Source: JAWKWA01 sp041397765
GTDB taxonomy: Bacteria > Pseudomonadota > Alphaproteobacteria > Rhizobiales > Hyphomicrobiaceae
DNA length: 64,000 nt
Assembly: GCA_041397765.1 (NCBI GenBank)
Contig: JAWKWA010000006.1
Location: 62,001-126,000, forward strand
Direction: 5' to 3'
Made by a program: the position numbers and the translations under genes. Positions 48,665-57,086 of the stretch are shown here, piece by piece (within the stretch, counting starts at the first letter, position 1; the number at the start of each line of letters is the position of its first letter). The notes under the pieces are model-generated. The model ran no database searches. It saw nothing but the letters and a program-made list of their open reading frames with translations, and was not told the DNA's origin.

Positions 48665-48949
48665 GTGCGAGCGAAGTCGATGTTCTGCGTGGCGGCGGCC
48701 ACGTCTGTGGTGATGTTCCTCGGCGGTTGCGCCGGGCCGGGCATGGGGCCATCGGGGTTCATGGCGTCCGGCGGGGGTAGTTGCGCGTCGCTTCGGGCGG
48801 ACATGAACCGCCTCATCAATCGCGGTGTCGCCAGCAAGGTGGATGCCCAGGCGGCCGGGCGGAAACTGTCACCGCAGGCGGCGGCCGAGGTCGAGCAATA
48901 CAACTCCGCGCTCGAATCCTATCTCGGCCAGGGCTGCCAGAACCAGTAG
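48665..48949 (+). CDS. Small predicted lipoprotein
   Basis: A GTG at 48665 with GGAGGG upstream gives a 94-residue protein with a signal peptide and lipobox FLGGC, a Gly/Ser/Met-rich spacer, and a helical domain with cysteines at CASLRADM and GQGCQNQ near the C-terminus, likely a disulfide. Alternative starts are the ATGs at 48650 and 48680. No family is recognised. It lies between pdhC and lpd and seems unrelated to PDH function. Confidence 0.65.
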   Translation: MRAKSMFCVAAATSVVMFLGGCAGPGMGPSGFMASGGGSCASLRADMNRLINRGVASKVDAQAAGRKLSPQAAAEVEQYNSALESYLGQGCQNQ

Positions 48950-48972
48950 ACCGCCGCTCGGCCTTGATCACG

Positions 48973-49142
48973 CTGGTGGAGCGAATTTGACACTTCGTGT
49001 CCCGTTTGCTGCCAAGTGCGTTCTCAAGTGTCAAATTCAAAAGCTCTACGAGAATCATAAGCTTGCTAGTGGTTCTCATGATTCCGACATTTGCTCTCAC
49101 GGGTTCTGAAGCGGAACGCAAATGTCGGAATGGAACCACTAG
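48973..49142 (+). repeat. Double-hairpin intergenic repeat, family A, copy 3
   Basis: This copy has the same architecture as 46738-46905: GGTGGAGCGAATTTGACACTT, inner partner AAGTGTCAAATTC, linker ATCATAAGCTTGCTAGTGG, and arms ATTCCGACATTTGC-like/GCAAATGTCGGAAT with ACCACTAG at the end. Outer stems and linker are the best conserved parts; the loop sequences differ. It lies between the small lipoprotein and lpd. Confidence 0.9.
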
Positions 49143-49383
49143 CCGGCAGCCTTCTTGCGGGGCGGCAGGTGTTTGAGCTTGGCCGCCCGCCGTGGGCCGC
49201 GGGCTGGGGCCTGCATGTCATTCGCGACAGCGATCGGCGCCTGGCGGTGATCGGCGGGAGAGCCCGGAGGATTCTCGCGCGCCCAACCGGTTTGCCTCAT
49301 CCATTTGCAGGGGGTGGCGGTCGGCGGCCGATCTGCCCTATCCTCCTTTGGCGTCCCTTCGTTCGAGGGCGCGCCCCTGCCGG

Positions 49384-49440
49384 TCAGAGCATGTCCGACG
49401 TGGTTGGAATCGTGTCGAGCGTGTCGACCATGTTCTAAAT
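49384..49440 (+). repeat. Degenerate family B palindrome near lpd
   Basis: GAGCATGTCCGAC, TGGAATCG and GTGTCGACCATGTTC follow the head of family B (33938) with several changes. The surrounding 49143-49512 holds no gene I can support. Confidence 0.6.
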
Positions 49441-49512
49441 CTTCGTCCTCGAGCGCGTTCAGGCGAAGTCGAAGCCGGTTCGCCCTTGGAACGTGCTCAA
49501 TATCGATAGTTT

Positions 49513-49549
49513 AGAGCGGGCTCGTGATAGGTTGATCCGAACCCGCTCT
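49513..49549. repeat. Inverted repeat upstream of lpd
   Basis: AGAGCGGGCTCG at 49513-49524 pairs with CGAACCCGCTCT at 49538-49549 with one mismatch. It lies 52 bases before the lpd start. No T run follows, so it looks like a small palindromic element or operator rather than a terminator. Confidence 0.6.
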
Positions 49550-49600
49550 CGTCCGCCCACCTGCCGCGATCTCCCTCAAGCCCGCCCGAGGATCGAGCCC

Positions 49601-51007
49601 ATGTCCGACCAGACCTTCGACGTCGCCGTCATCGGGGGTGGTCCCGGCGGCTATGTGGCGGCGATCCGCGCGGCCCAGCTCGGCCTGAAGACTGTCGTCG
49701 TCGAGCGCGAGCATCTCGGCGGCATCTGCCTCAACTGGGGCTGCATCCCGACCAAGGCGCTGCTGCGCTCGGCGGAGGTCTATCACCTGATCCAGCACGC
49801 CAAGGATTACGGGCTGAAGGTCGAGGGGGCGACATTCGACCTGAAGGCGATCGTCGAGCGGTCGCGAAAAGTGGCCGGCCGGCTGTCGGCGGGGGTCGGC
49901 TTCCTTCTCAAGAAGAACAAGGTGACGGTGGTCGAGGGGGTGGCGACGCTGAAGAGCGCCAAGTCGCTCTCGGTCAAGGCGCGGGACGGCAAGCCGCTCC
50001 CCGACATCGCCGCCCGGCACATCGTGATCGCGAGCGGCGCCCGTGCCCGCACGCTGCCGGGGCTCGAGCCGGACGGCCGGCTGGTCTGGACCTACAAGGA
50101 GGCGCTCGTCCCCACCGAGATGCCGAAATCGCTGGTGGTGATCGGCTCGGGCGCGATCGGCATCGAGTTCGCCAGCTTCTTCCGCACGCTCGGTGCCGAG
50201 GTGACGGTCGTCGAGATCATGGACCGCATCCTGCCGGTCGAGGACGAGGAGATCTCGGCCTTCGCGCGCAAATCCTTCGAGCGGCAGGGCATGCGGATCA
50301 GGACCGGCACCAGCGTCGAGGCGCTGGAGCGGCTCGGCGACGGGGTGAAGGCGCGCCTCAAGGGCCGGGACGGCAAGGTCGAGGAGATCGAGGCGGAGCG
50401 GGCGATCCTCGCGGTCGGCATCGCCGGCAATGTCGAGGGGCTCGGTCTGGAGGCGCTGGGCGTCAAGGTCGAAAAAGGGCATATCGCGGTCGACGGCTTC
50501 GGGCGCACCAATGTGGCGGGCGTCTACGCCATCGGCGACGTCGCCGGGCCGCCGTGGCTCGCCCACAAGGCCAGCCACGAGGGTATCGCCTGCATCGAGG
50601 GGATCGCCGGCGTCGCGGGGGCGCATGCGATGTCGACCGCCAACATTCCCGGCTGCACCTATTCCCATCCCCAGGTCGCCTCGGTCGGTCTCACCGAGGC
50701 GGCGGCGAAGGCGAAGGGCCGCAAGGTCCGGGTCGGCCGCTTCCCCTATCAGGGCAACGGCAAGGCGATCGCACTCGGCGAGCCGGAGGGCCTCGTCAAG
50801 ACGGTGTTCGACGCCGAGACGGGCGAGCTGATCGGCGCCCATATGGTCGGGGCCGAGGTGACCGAGCTCATCCAGGGTTATGCCATCGCCCGGCAGCTCG
50901 AGACCACCGAGGCCGAGCTGATGGCGACCGTGTTCCCCCATCCGACGCTGTCGGAGATGATGCACGAGAGCGTTCTCGACGCCTACGGACGGGTCATCCA
51001 CGTCTGA
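49601..51007 (+). CDS. lpd: Dihydrolipoamide dehydrogenase (E3)
   Basis: The 468-residue flavoprotein reoxidises dihydrolipoamide of PDH with NAD. It has the FAD motif AVIGGGPGGYVAAIRAAQLG, the redox disulfide in LGGICLNWGCIPTKALL, the NAD motif LVVIGSGAIGIEFASFF, TNVAGVYAIGDVAG and the C-terminal active-site pair in FPHPTLSEMMHE. Homology starts at MSDQTFDVAVIGGG, fixing the ATG at 49601 over an in-frame start at 49493. It sits in the pdh cluster but is separated from pdhC by about 1.2 kb with a small lipoprotein and repeats. Confidence 0.96.
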   Translation: MSDQTFDVAVIGGGPGGYVAAIRAAQLGLKTVVVEREHLGGICLNWGCIPTKALLRSAEVYHLIQHAKDYGLKVEGATFDLKAIVERSRKVAGRLSAGVGFLLKKNKVTVVEGVATLKSAKSLSVKARDGKPLPDIAARHIVIASGARARTLPGLEPDGRLVWTYKEALVPTEMPKSLVVIGSGAIGIEFASFFRTLGAEVTVVEIMDRILPVEDEEISAFARKSFERQGMRIRTGTSVEALERLGDGVKARLKGRDGKVEEIEAERAILAVGIAGNVEGLGLEALGVKVEKGHIAVDGFGRTNVAGVYAIGDVAGPPWLAHKASHEGIACIEGIAGVAGAHAMSTANIPGCTYSHPQVASVGLTEAAAKAKGRKVRVGRFPYQGNGKAIALGEPEGLVKTVFDAETGELIGAHMVGAEVTELIQGYAIARQLETTEAELMATVFPHPTLSEMMHESVLDAYGRVIHV

Positions 51008-51151
51008 GCCGGTGGGCTGGCCGCGACCGGCATTTGCCAGTCGCTCGGGCCTTCATTGACTTCGCCCGGGCGGCGCGGCACGGTCTGGCGCAACCGGCTC
51101 GCCCGGCCCGGCAAGGGCCGGCACCCGCAACGCTGCTCGAGGTTCATCCGC

Positions 51152-52330
51152 ATGTCCGCGCGTCTCAGTGCCGTCCTTCTGCTCGCCGGGCTCATCGCCC
51201 CGCTCACCGGTGTAGCCGCCGACGCGGCCGGGGAGGTCGGGGCGGAGGCGATCTGGCGTTTCGGCAGCAAGCTCGGCATCGTGGCGAAGGACGCACGCTC
51301 GGTGACGGCCGGTGGCGCGCGCGTCGATCTGTCGGGCAGCGTGCTCGGCAATGCCTGGCTGATCGGTGCGGACCTGACGAGTTCGGCCGCTGTCGGCGCC
51401 GATCTGACGATGCGTGGAGCGAATGTCGGGGTGACAGGCCGGGTCGGCGGCGCGGCGGAGCTGTCGGGCGCCCGCGTGACCCTGGCCGCGCCGGTCGGCG
51501 GCAGGCTCGAGGCGAAGGGTGTCGAGGTCAGGATCGAGGCGCCCGCCGAGATCGCCGGCGACGCCGAGGTTTCGGGCGGCGACGTCACCTTCTCGGGCAA
51601 GGCCGGCGGACGGCTGACGCTGCGCGGGCGCGACGTGCTCATCGACGGCGCGGTCACGGGACCGGCCGAGATCGTCGCGACCAAGGTGCGGATCGGTCCC
51701 AATGCGCGCATCGCCAGCGGCATCACGGTCTACTCGATCGGCGAGCCCGAGGTGGCACCAGGGGCCGAGATCGCCGGTCCGCTGACGGCGCGCAGCCTCT
51801 ATGAGGCGCGCGAGATGCGGCCCTATCTGCAGGGGGCGTTCCTGGCCCATGTGAAGCTTGCTCTGGTGCTCGGCGCATCGGGCCTTGCCGCGGGCATCGC
51901 GTTCCTGCTGTTCGGCCGCGGGACGGTCGAGGACACGATCGACCGGGCGCTCGAATCGCCCGCGCGCAGCGCGCTCGTCGGGCTCGGCACCCTCGTGCTG
52001 CTGCCGGTCGGGGCTGGCATCCTGGCGCTGACGGTGGTCGGCGCCCCGCTTGCCGTCGCGCTTCTCCTGCTGCTGCCCTTCCTCGTGCTGATCGGCCTGT
52101 CGGGAGCCGGGTTCGGCCTCGGCGAATGGCTGTTCAACCGGGCGGGAGAGCCGCAATCGGGGGGCGCGCGCGGCCTCATGCTGCTCGCCGGCCTCGTCGT
52201 GCTGATGCTCGTCGTGCTGGTGCCAGTGGCCGGGCCGATCGTCGTCGGGCTCGCTACGCTGGTCGGTCTCGGCGGCTTCCTCGTCGCGCTCAACCGCCGG
52301 CTGCGAGCCGAGGACGCGATGGCGGGCTGA
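51152..52330 (+). CDS. Exported bactofilin-like beta-repeat protein with C-terminal membrane segments
   Basis: The 392-residue protein has a signal peptide (LSAVLLLAGLIAPLTGVA), then about 190 residues of short repeated strands with the hexapeptide-like rhythm of polymer-forming (bactofilin-like) beta helices (VDLSGSVLGNAWLIGADLTS, SGGDVTFSGKAGGRLTLRGR), then four hydrophobic segments (LALVLGASGLAAGIAFLLF, GLGTLVLLPVGAGILALTVV and two more). The repeat domain would face the periplasm. No established function is known to me. It lies between lpd and lipA but shows no link to lipoylation. Confidence 0.8.
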   Translation: MSARLSAVLLLAGLIAPLTGVAADAAGEVGAEAIWRFGSKLGIVAKDARSVTAGGARVDLSGSVLGNAWLIGADLTSSAAVGADLTMRGANVGVTGRVGGAAELSGARVTLAAPVGGRLEAKGVEVRIEAPAEIAGDAEVSGGDVTFSGKAGGRLTLRGRDVLIDGAVTGPAEIVATKVRIGPNARIASGITVYSIGEPEVAPGAEIAGPLTARSLYEAREMRPYLQGAFLAHVKLALVLGASGLAAGIAFLLFGRGTVEDTIDRALESPARSALVGLGTLVLLPVGAGILALTVVGAPLAVALLLLLPFLVLIGLSGAGFGLGEWLFNRAGEPQSGGARGLMLLAGLVVLMLVVLVPVAGPIVVGLATLVGLGGFLVALNRRLRAEDAMAG

Positions 52331-52559
52331 GGGCGCGACAGGGCGGCGATTGCCGGCAACCGGGGGATCGACTATCCGGAGCCTGGCCCTCAGCGAACCG
52401 GCCGGCGCCGGCGGTCGTTTCTTGGGTGAGCGGGGACGGCCATCGTTCACCGCCTTCGATCGGGCGGCCTCGATCGGGGAGCCTTCGCTGGCCGACCTCA
52501 GACCTTGCCGTCCGGATGGGATGATGAGGGCGCGGCGGCATCAATTACCGGGAGCGCTC

Positions 52560-53540
52560 ATGGCGACCATCATCGATACCCGCAAAGGCGGTACGCCCGA
52601 GCGCCCGCGCCATCCCGAGAAGGCCGGCCGCGCCGACACGCCGCTCCTGCGCAAACCCGACTGGATCCGCGTCAAGGCGCCGGTCTCCAAGGGCTATCAG
52701 GCGACACGGGCGATCGTGCGCGGCCAAGGGCTGCATACGGTATGCGAGGAAGCGGGCTGCCCCAATATCGGCGAGTGCTGGGACAAGCGCCACGCCACCA
52801 TGATGATCATGGGCGACACCTGCACCAGGGCCTGCGCCTTCTGCAACGTTCGCACCGGGCTGCCCGAGCCGCTCGATGCGGCCGAGCCGGGGCGGGTCGG
52901 CGATGCGGTCGCCGCCCTCGGCCTTGCCCATGTGGTCATCACCTCGGTCGATCGCGACGATCTCGAGGATGGTGGTGCCGCTCATTTCGCAGCCGTGATC
53001 GGGGCGATCCGAAAGGCGGCGCCCGCCGCCACGATCGAGGTGCTGACGCCCGATTTCCTGAGGAAGGAGGGCGCGCTCGAGACGGTGGTGGCGGCCCGCC
53101 CCGACGTCTTCAACCACAATCTGGAGACGGTGCCCTCGCGCTATCTGGAGATCCGGCCGGGCGCCCGCTACTTCCATTCGCTGCGCCTGTTGCAGCGGGT
53201 GAAGGAGATCGACCCTGCCATGTTCACCAAGTCGGGCATCATGGTCGGGCTCGGCGAGACGCGCAGCGAGGTCCTGCAGGTCATGGACGACATGCGCAGC
53301 GCCGACATCGACTTCCTGACCATCGGGCAGTATCTGCAACCCTCGCGTAAGCATGCGGCGGTGGCCCGGTTCGTGCCGCCCGAGGAGTTCGCCGCACTCG
53401 AGACGACGGCGCGCGCCAAGGGCTTTCTCATGGTGTCGGCGAGCCCGCTGACACGGTCGTCGCATCATGCGGGCGAGGATTTCGAGCGGCTGAAGGCGGC
53501 AAGGCTTGCCAGGGCGGGCGGCGGCGGGAGCGGGGCATGA
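52560..53540 (+). CDS. lipA: Lipoyl synthase
   Basis: The 326-residue radical SAM enzyme inserts sulfur into octanoyl-protein to make lipoyl groups for PdhB, PdhC and other lipoyl proteins. It has the auxiliary cluster motif VCEEAGCPNIGECW, the SAM cluster motif CTRACAFC, and the C-terminal RSSHHAGE serine that ligates the auxiliary cluster. Its location behind pdh-lpd fits its role. It overlaps the next gene by four bases. Confidence 0.97.
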   Translation: MATIIDTRKGGTPERPRHPEKAGRADTPLLRKPDWIRVKAPVSKGYQATRAIVRGQGLHTVCEEAGCPNIGECWDKRHATMMIMGDTCTRACAFCNVRTGLPEPLDAAEPGRVGDAVAALGLAHVVITSVDRDDLEDGGAAHFAAVIGAIRKAAPAATIEVLTPDFLRKEGALETVVAARPDVFNHNLETVPSRYLEIRPGARYFHSLRLLQRVKEIDPAMFTKSGIMVGLGETRSEVLQVMDDMRSADIDFLTIGQYLQPSRKHAAVARFVPPEEFAALETTARAKGFLMVSASPLTRSSHHAGEDFERLKAARLARAGGGGSGA

Positions 53541-54031
53541 GGACGGTCGAGACACGACGCGTGATGCGCCATGGTGCCGTGGCGATGTTCGATCTCGTGG
53601 CCGATGTCGAGCGCTATCCGCAGTTCGTGCCGCTCTGTGCCAGCCTGAAGGTGCGCGAGCGGCGCACGGAGGGCCGTGCCGAGGTGCTGATCGCCGACAT
53701 GACGGCGGCCTACAAGATGTTCCACGAGACCTTCCGCAGCCGTGTCAGGCTCGACCGGGAGGCGCTGGCGATCCATGTCGATTACCTCGACGGGCCGTTC
53801 CGGCATCTGGAGAACCGCTGGACGTTCAAGGCGCTCGGCGAGGGGCGCTGCGAGGTCGACTTCTTCATCCGCTACGAGTTCCGCGCATTGCCGCTGCAAC
53901 TGCTGGTCGGGGCGGTGTTCGACAAGGTCTATGGCCGGATGGTCGAGGCTTTCGAGCTGCGCGCCGACAAGATCTATGGCCGGCAGCCGGGCGAGGTCGC
54001 CCGCGGCATGCCGGCGGCACAGAAGACCTGA
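53537..54031 (+). CDS. RatA/COQ10-type START-domain protein
   Basis: The 164-residue protein belongs to the SRPBCC (START-like) superfamily with HGAVAMFDLVADVERYPQFV, RVRLDREALAIHVDYLDGPF and FEFRA-like FIRYEFRALPLQLLVGAVFD. Relatives bind ubiquinone (COQ10) or are named RatA in E. coli. The ATGA overlap with lipA indicates translational coupling, a conserved pairing in alphaproteobacteria, which favours a role in respiratory quinone handling over a toxin role. Confidence 0.9.
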   Translation: MRTVETRRVMRHGAVAMFDLVADVERYPQFVPLCASLKVRERRTEGRAEVLIADMTAAYKMFHETFRSRVRLDREALAIHVDYLDGPFRHLENRWTFKALGEGRCEVDFFIRYEFRALPLQLLVGAVFDKVYGRMVEAFELRADKIYGRQPGEVARGMPAAQKT

Positions 54032-54071
54032 TGGGCCCCCATCCCATGGCCCTGCGCGGTGTCACGGGCTG

Positions 54072-54584
54072 TCAGCCGGGCTCGCCGGAGCCGCTCAGGG
54101 CCTCGCGGACGAGCGCGAAGGCCGCCAGCACCGTGGCGTAGCGGATCTCCCGCCGGCCGAGATTGCCGAAGCGCAGCTCACGATGGAGCGTCGGCTCCTC
54201 GCCCATCGCGGCGGCGATGTGGACGAGGCCGACCGGCTTGTCGGGGCTGCCACCGCCGGGCCCGGCAACACCTGTCACGGAGATGGCGATTCCAGCGGCG
54301 GAGCGGGCGAGCGCGCCTTCCGCCATGGCGCGCGCGACCTCGGCACTGACGGCACCATGGGCGGCGATGAGCGCGGCCGGGACGCCGATCGCCTCGGTCT
54401 TGGCGGCATTGGAATAGGTGACGAAGCCGCGCTCGAAGACGTCGGACGAGCCGGCGATCTCGGTGAGGGCGCCGGCGATGAGCCCGCCGGTGCAGGATTC
54501 GGCGGTCGCCAGCTTCATGCCGTTGTGACGGCAGAGCGCGAGGATCGCCACGGCCTCATCGAGGATCTCGGGCCAATCGGTCAT
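54072..54584 (-). CDS. pncC: CinA C-terminal domain protein (nicotinamide-nucleotide amidase PncC-like)
   Basis: The 170-residue protein is a stand-alone CinA C-terminal domain: LATAESCTGGLIAGALTEIA with the catalytic serine, VFERGFVTYSNAAKTEAIGV, and AISVTGVAGPGGGSPDKPVG. Such proteins deamidate nicotinamide mononucleotide. Start at 54584 matches homologues (MTDWPEILDEAV). It is convergent with the RatA-type gene. ispDF lies further upstream on the same strand. Confidence 0.92.
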   Translation of the reverse strand: MTDWPEILDEAVAILALCRHNGMKLATAESCTGGLIAGALTEIAGSSDVFERGFVTYSNAAKTEAIGVPAALIAAHGAVSAEVARAMAEGALARSAAGIAISVTGVAGPGGGSPDKPVGLVHIAAAMGEEPTLHRELRFGNLGRREIRYATVLAAFALVREALSGSGEPG

Positions 54585-54789
54585 GATGCGCCTCGTGCCT
54601 GGGCTGCGGCGTCGACGCCGGCTCGGGCCATGTGGGCCGGTTGGTGGATCAGGCACCCGCGGCCCGCAACATCAGCATGACCAACAGAACGAGCCGACGC
54701 AATGGCTTGCGCCGGCTCTCGTCAGGAACGCCCCTTGGGTGGGCGGCCCTCTCATGCCAGGGAGCGAAAGTTCTGACTTTCGTGAGGTG

Positions 54790-54871
54790 GTACACGCGCG
54801 GGGTTGGTGGGGCGGTCGCGCGCAAACAAAGTACACGCGTGGGGTTGGCGGGGCGGCCGCGCGCAAACAAA
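54790..54871 (+). repeat. 41-bp tandem direct repeat, two copies
   Basis: Copies at 54790-54830 and 54831-54871 share GTACACGCG, GGGGTTGG, GGGGCGG and CGCGCGCAAACAAA with three base differences. They lie in the 343-base gap between pncC and the MarR-type gene, which otherwise shows nothing I can assign. Confidence 0.85.
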
Positions 54872-54927
54872 TAAGCTACCGGCGCGCATCCAACCGGATC
54901 ACGAGTCGAAACCTGTTCGCGCCGGTG

Positions 54928-55398
54928 TCAGGCGGCGACCAGCTTCTCGGCCGAGGAGAGGAGCTTGTCGAAGGTGTCGGTGCTCTGGTCGCCGAGCGCC
55001 GTTTCGACCCGCTCCTGGGTGTCGGCCCAGATCGGATAGGCCGACTGGATTGCCGAGGTGCCTGCCGGTGTCAGATGCAGGCCGCGACCGCGACGACCGG
55101 CCGGCGGATCCATGATGATCAGCTTGAGGGCGACGAGACGCTTCAGATTGCGCGAGAGCGTCGACTTCTCGATGTCGAGGTCGTAGCCGATCTCGGCGGC
55201 GGTGATGCTGTCCTGCTGGGCGACGGCGGTCAGGAGCGTGAACTGGCTTGCGGTCAGTCCGAGCGGACGCAGCGCGTCGTCATAGATCCGCGTGATGATC
55301 CGGCTCATCCGCCGAGCCCTGAGCGCCACGCAATGCGCCGCGGATGCCTCCGCGATCTCGGCAGGCGTCATATCGGATCGGCTTGCATGTCGTCCCAT
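54928..55398 (-). CDS. MarR-family transcriptional regulator
   Basis: The 156-residue winged-helix protein has DDALRPLGLTASQFTLLTAV, AAEIGYDLDIEKSTLSRNLK (recognition helix) and DPPAGRRGRGLHLTPAGTSA (wing). An N-terminal stretch with ASAAHCVALRARRMSRIITR precedes it, with a cysteine that could sense oxidants. Ligand and targets are unknown. It stands alone between the tandem repeat and ispDF, both neighbours on the same strand. Confidence 0.85.
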   Translation of the reverse strand: MGRHASRSDMTPAEIAEASAAHCVALRARRMSRIITRIYDDALRPLGLTASQFTLLTAVAQQDSITAAEIGYDLDIEKSTLSRNLKRLVALKLIIMDPPAGRRGRGLHLTPAGTSAIQSAYPIWADTQERVETALGDQSTDTFDKLLSSAEKLVAA

Positions 55399-55577
55399 GG
55401 CAAATGTCCCCGTTTGCGGGCGTCTCGATGCTTAGGGTTGCAGCGATTCGTCCCGGCTTTCAATTCCAAGGGCCGTCTGGGGACATGAAGGCGGGGGACT
55501 TCCGCGCCTCGCCGGGCGGATCCTTGCTCCGTTGTCGGCCGATCGGTGATGCGGCGACGGCGATGCGAGTGGGCGGC

Positions 55578-56771
55578 TCACGCCGGCAGGCGAATGGTGG
55601 CGGTCGCGAGGGCGGCGATGCCCTCCTCCCGGCCGGTGAAGCCGAGCCGCTCAGAGGTGGTCGCCTTGACCCCGACCCGGCCGGCGTCGATCCCGAGAAT
55701 GCCGGCGATGCGCTCGCGCATCCGCTCCCGATGGGGACCGATGCGCGGCCGCTCGCAGACCAGCGTGACGTCGACATGGGCGATGATGCCACCTCGTTCG
55801 GCGACCCGGCGGGACGCATCGGCGAGGAAGCGGTCCGAGGCCGCGCCTTTCCATTGCGGGTCGCTCGGGGGGAAATGCTGGCCGATATCGCCCTCGGCGA
55901 GGGCGCCGAGGATCGCGTCGGTCAAGGCATGCAGCGCCACGTCGGCATCGGAATGGCCGAGCAGGCCGCGGTCGTGGGGAATCGCGACGCCGCAGAGCAT
56001 GACGTGGTCGCCCTCGGCGAGGCGGTGCACGTCGTAGCCGCTGCCGACGCGGATATCGGCGAGGCGGGCGGCCTCTTCCAGCCTCAGCCGGCCATCGGCC
56101 TCGACGATGTCCTGATGGGTGGTGAGCTTCATATTGGCCTCCGAGCCCATGACCACGACGACCGGCAGGGCCGCCCATTCGGCGACCGCGGCGTCGTCGG
56201 TGAAATCGTCGCGCCCGAGTGCCGCGACGCGCCGGTGAGCGGTGAGGATGTCGCCGAGCATGAAGCCTTGCGGGGTCTGGGCGCGGAAAAGGCCGTCGCG
56301 CGATACCGTCTCGGTGACGAGCCCGCGCTCGTCGGTGCGCTTCAGCGTGTCGGCAACGGGAACGCCGGCGATGGCGCCCTGGCCAGCCTCGATCTCGGCG
56401 GTGACGCGCTCGATGGTACCCTGGTCGAGAAAGGGGCGGGCGGCGTCGTGGATCAGCACTTTCTCGGGCGGGTCGGGCAGGGCGGCGAGCGCCTCGAGGC
56501 CGGCCCGGACCGAGGCCTGGCGGGTCGCGCCGCCGACGACCGGTGGCAGGAGACGCTTGGCCAGGCCGCCGACGGCGGCATCGTAGAAGGTCCGGTCATC
56601 GGGATGGATGACGACGAGGATCTGGCCCATGCCGGAATGGGCAGAGAGCGTCTGCAGCGTGCGGGCGAGTACACTGCGTCCGGCGATCTCCTGATACTGC
56701 TTGGGTCCGGCGGTGGTGAGGCCGGCACGACTGCCTCGGCCGGCGGCGACGACGAGTGCGGCGATGCTCAC
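55578..56771 (-). CDS. ispDF: IspDF, bifunctional MEP cytidylyltransferase / MECDP synthase
   Basis: This 397-residue fusion carries two steps of the non-mevalonate isoprenoid pathway. IspD (about residues 1-230) has ALVVAAGRGSRAG, PKQYQEIAG and VLIHDAARPF; IspF (about 235-397) has RVGSGYDVHRLAEGDHVML (metal ligands), GHSDADVALHALTDAILGAL, GDIGQHFPPSDP and KATTSERLGFTGREEGIAAL. The start is a GTG at 56771 with AGGA upstream. The fusion and its position before dusB-ntrBC are typical of alphaproteobacteria. Confidence 0.96.
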   Translation of the reverse strand: MSIAALVVAAGRGSRAGLTTAGPKQYQEIAGRSVLARTLQTLSAHSGMGQILVVIHPDDRTFYDAAVGGLAKRLLPPVVGGATRQASVRAGLEALAALPDPPEKVLIHDAARPFLDQGTIERVTAEIEAGQGAIAGVPVADTLKRTDERGLVTETVSRDGLFRAQTPQGFMLGDILTAHRRVAALGRDDFTDDAAVAEWAALPVVVVMGSEANMKLTTHQDIVEADGRLRLEEAARLADIRVGSGYDVHRLAEGDHVMLCGVAIPHDRGLLGHSDADVALHALTDAILGALAEGDIGQHFPPSDPQWKGAASDRFLADASRRVAERGGIIAHVDVTLVCERPRIGPHRERMRERIAGILGIDAGRVGVKATTSERLGFTGREEGIAALATATIRLPA

Positions 56772-57086
56772 GTCACGTCCTGCTCTCTGGTTGATCGGCG
56801 GCGGCGACGGCGCTCGGATCGGGGTGGGGCGCGCCAGTCTCGCGGCTGGACAGGAGCGCCGGTCGGGCGCTGACGCGCCAGCCAACGGCGTTCTGCGCTG
56901 CGGCCGCCTCGCGCGGAAGGCCGTACGCGTCAGGTCCCCGTGCGGGGTGCCGCTCCTGTCACCGGTCCGGTTTACAGGACTATGGCGACTTCGACAAATG
57001 TCGCAGACACGAGCCTCTGCCCATTCGTTGCCCATTCGGTGGGCATCGGCTAGAAGTGCCCAAAACTTCGGCAGGGGCGAGGCGAT
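56772..57086. promoter_or_regulatory. Divergent promoter region ispDF / dusB-ntrBC
   Basis: The 315 bases hold no gene. A short direct repeat TGCCCATTCG(T)TGCCCATTCG followed by GTGGGCA occurs at about 57019-57045, just before dusB. Promoters for both directions must lie here, but I could not assign hexamers or a sigma-54 or NtrC site. Confidence 0.45.
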
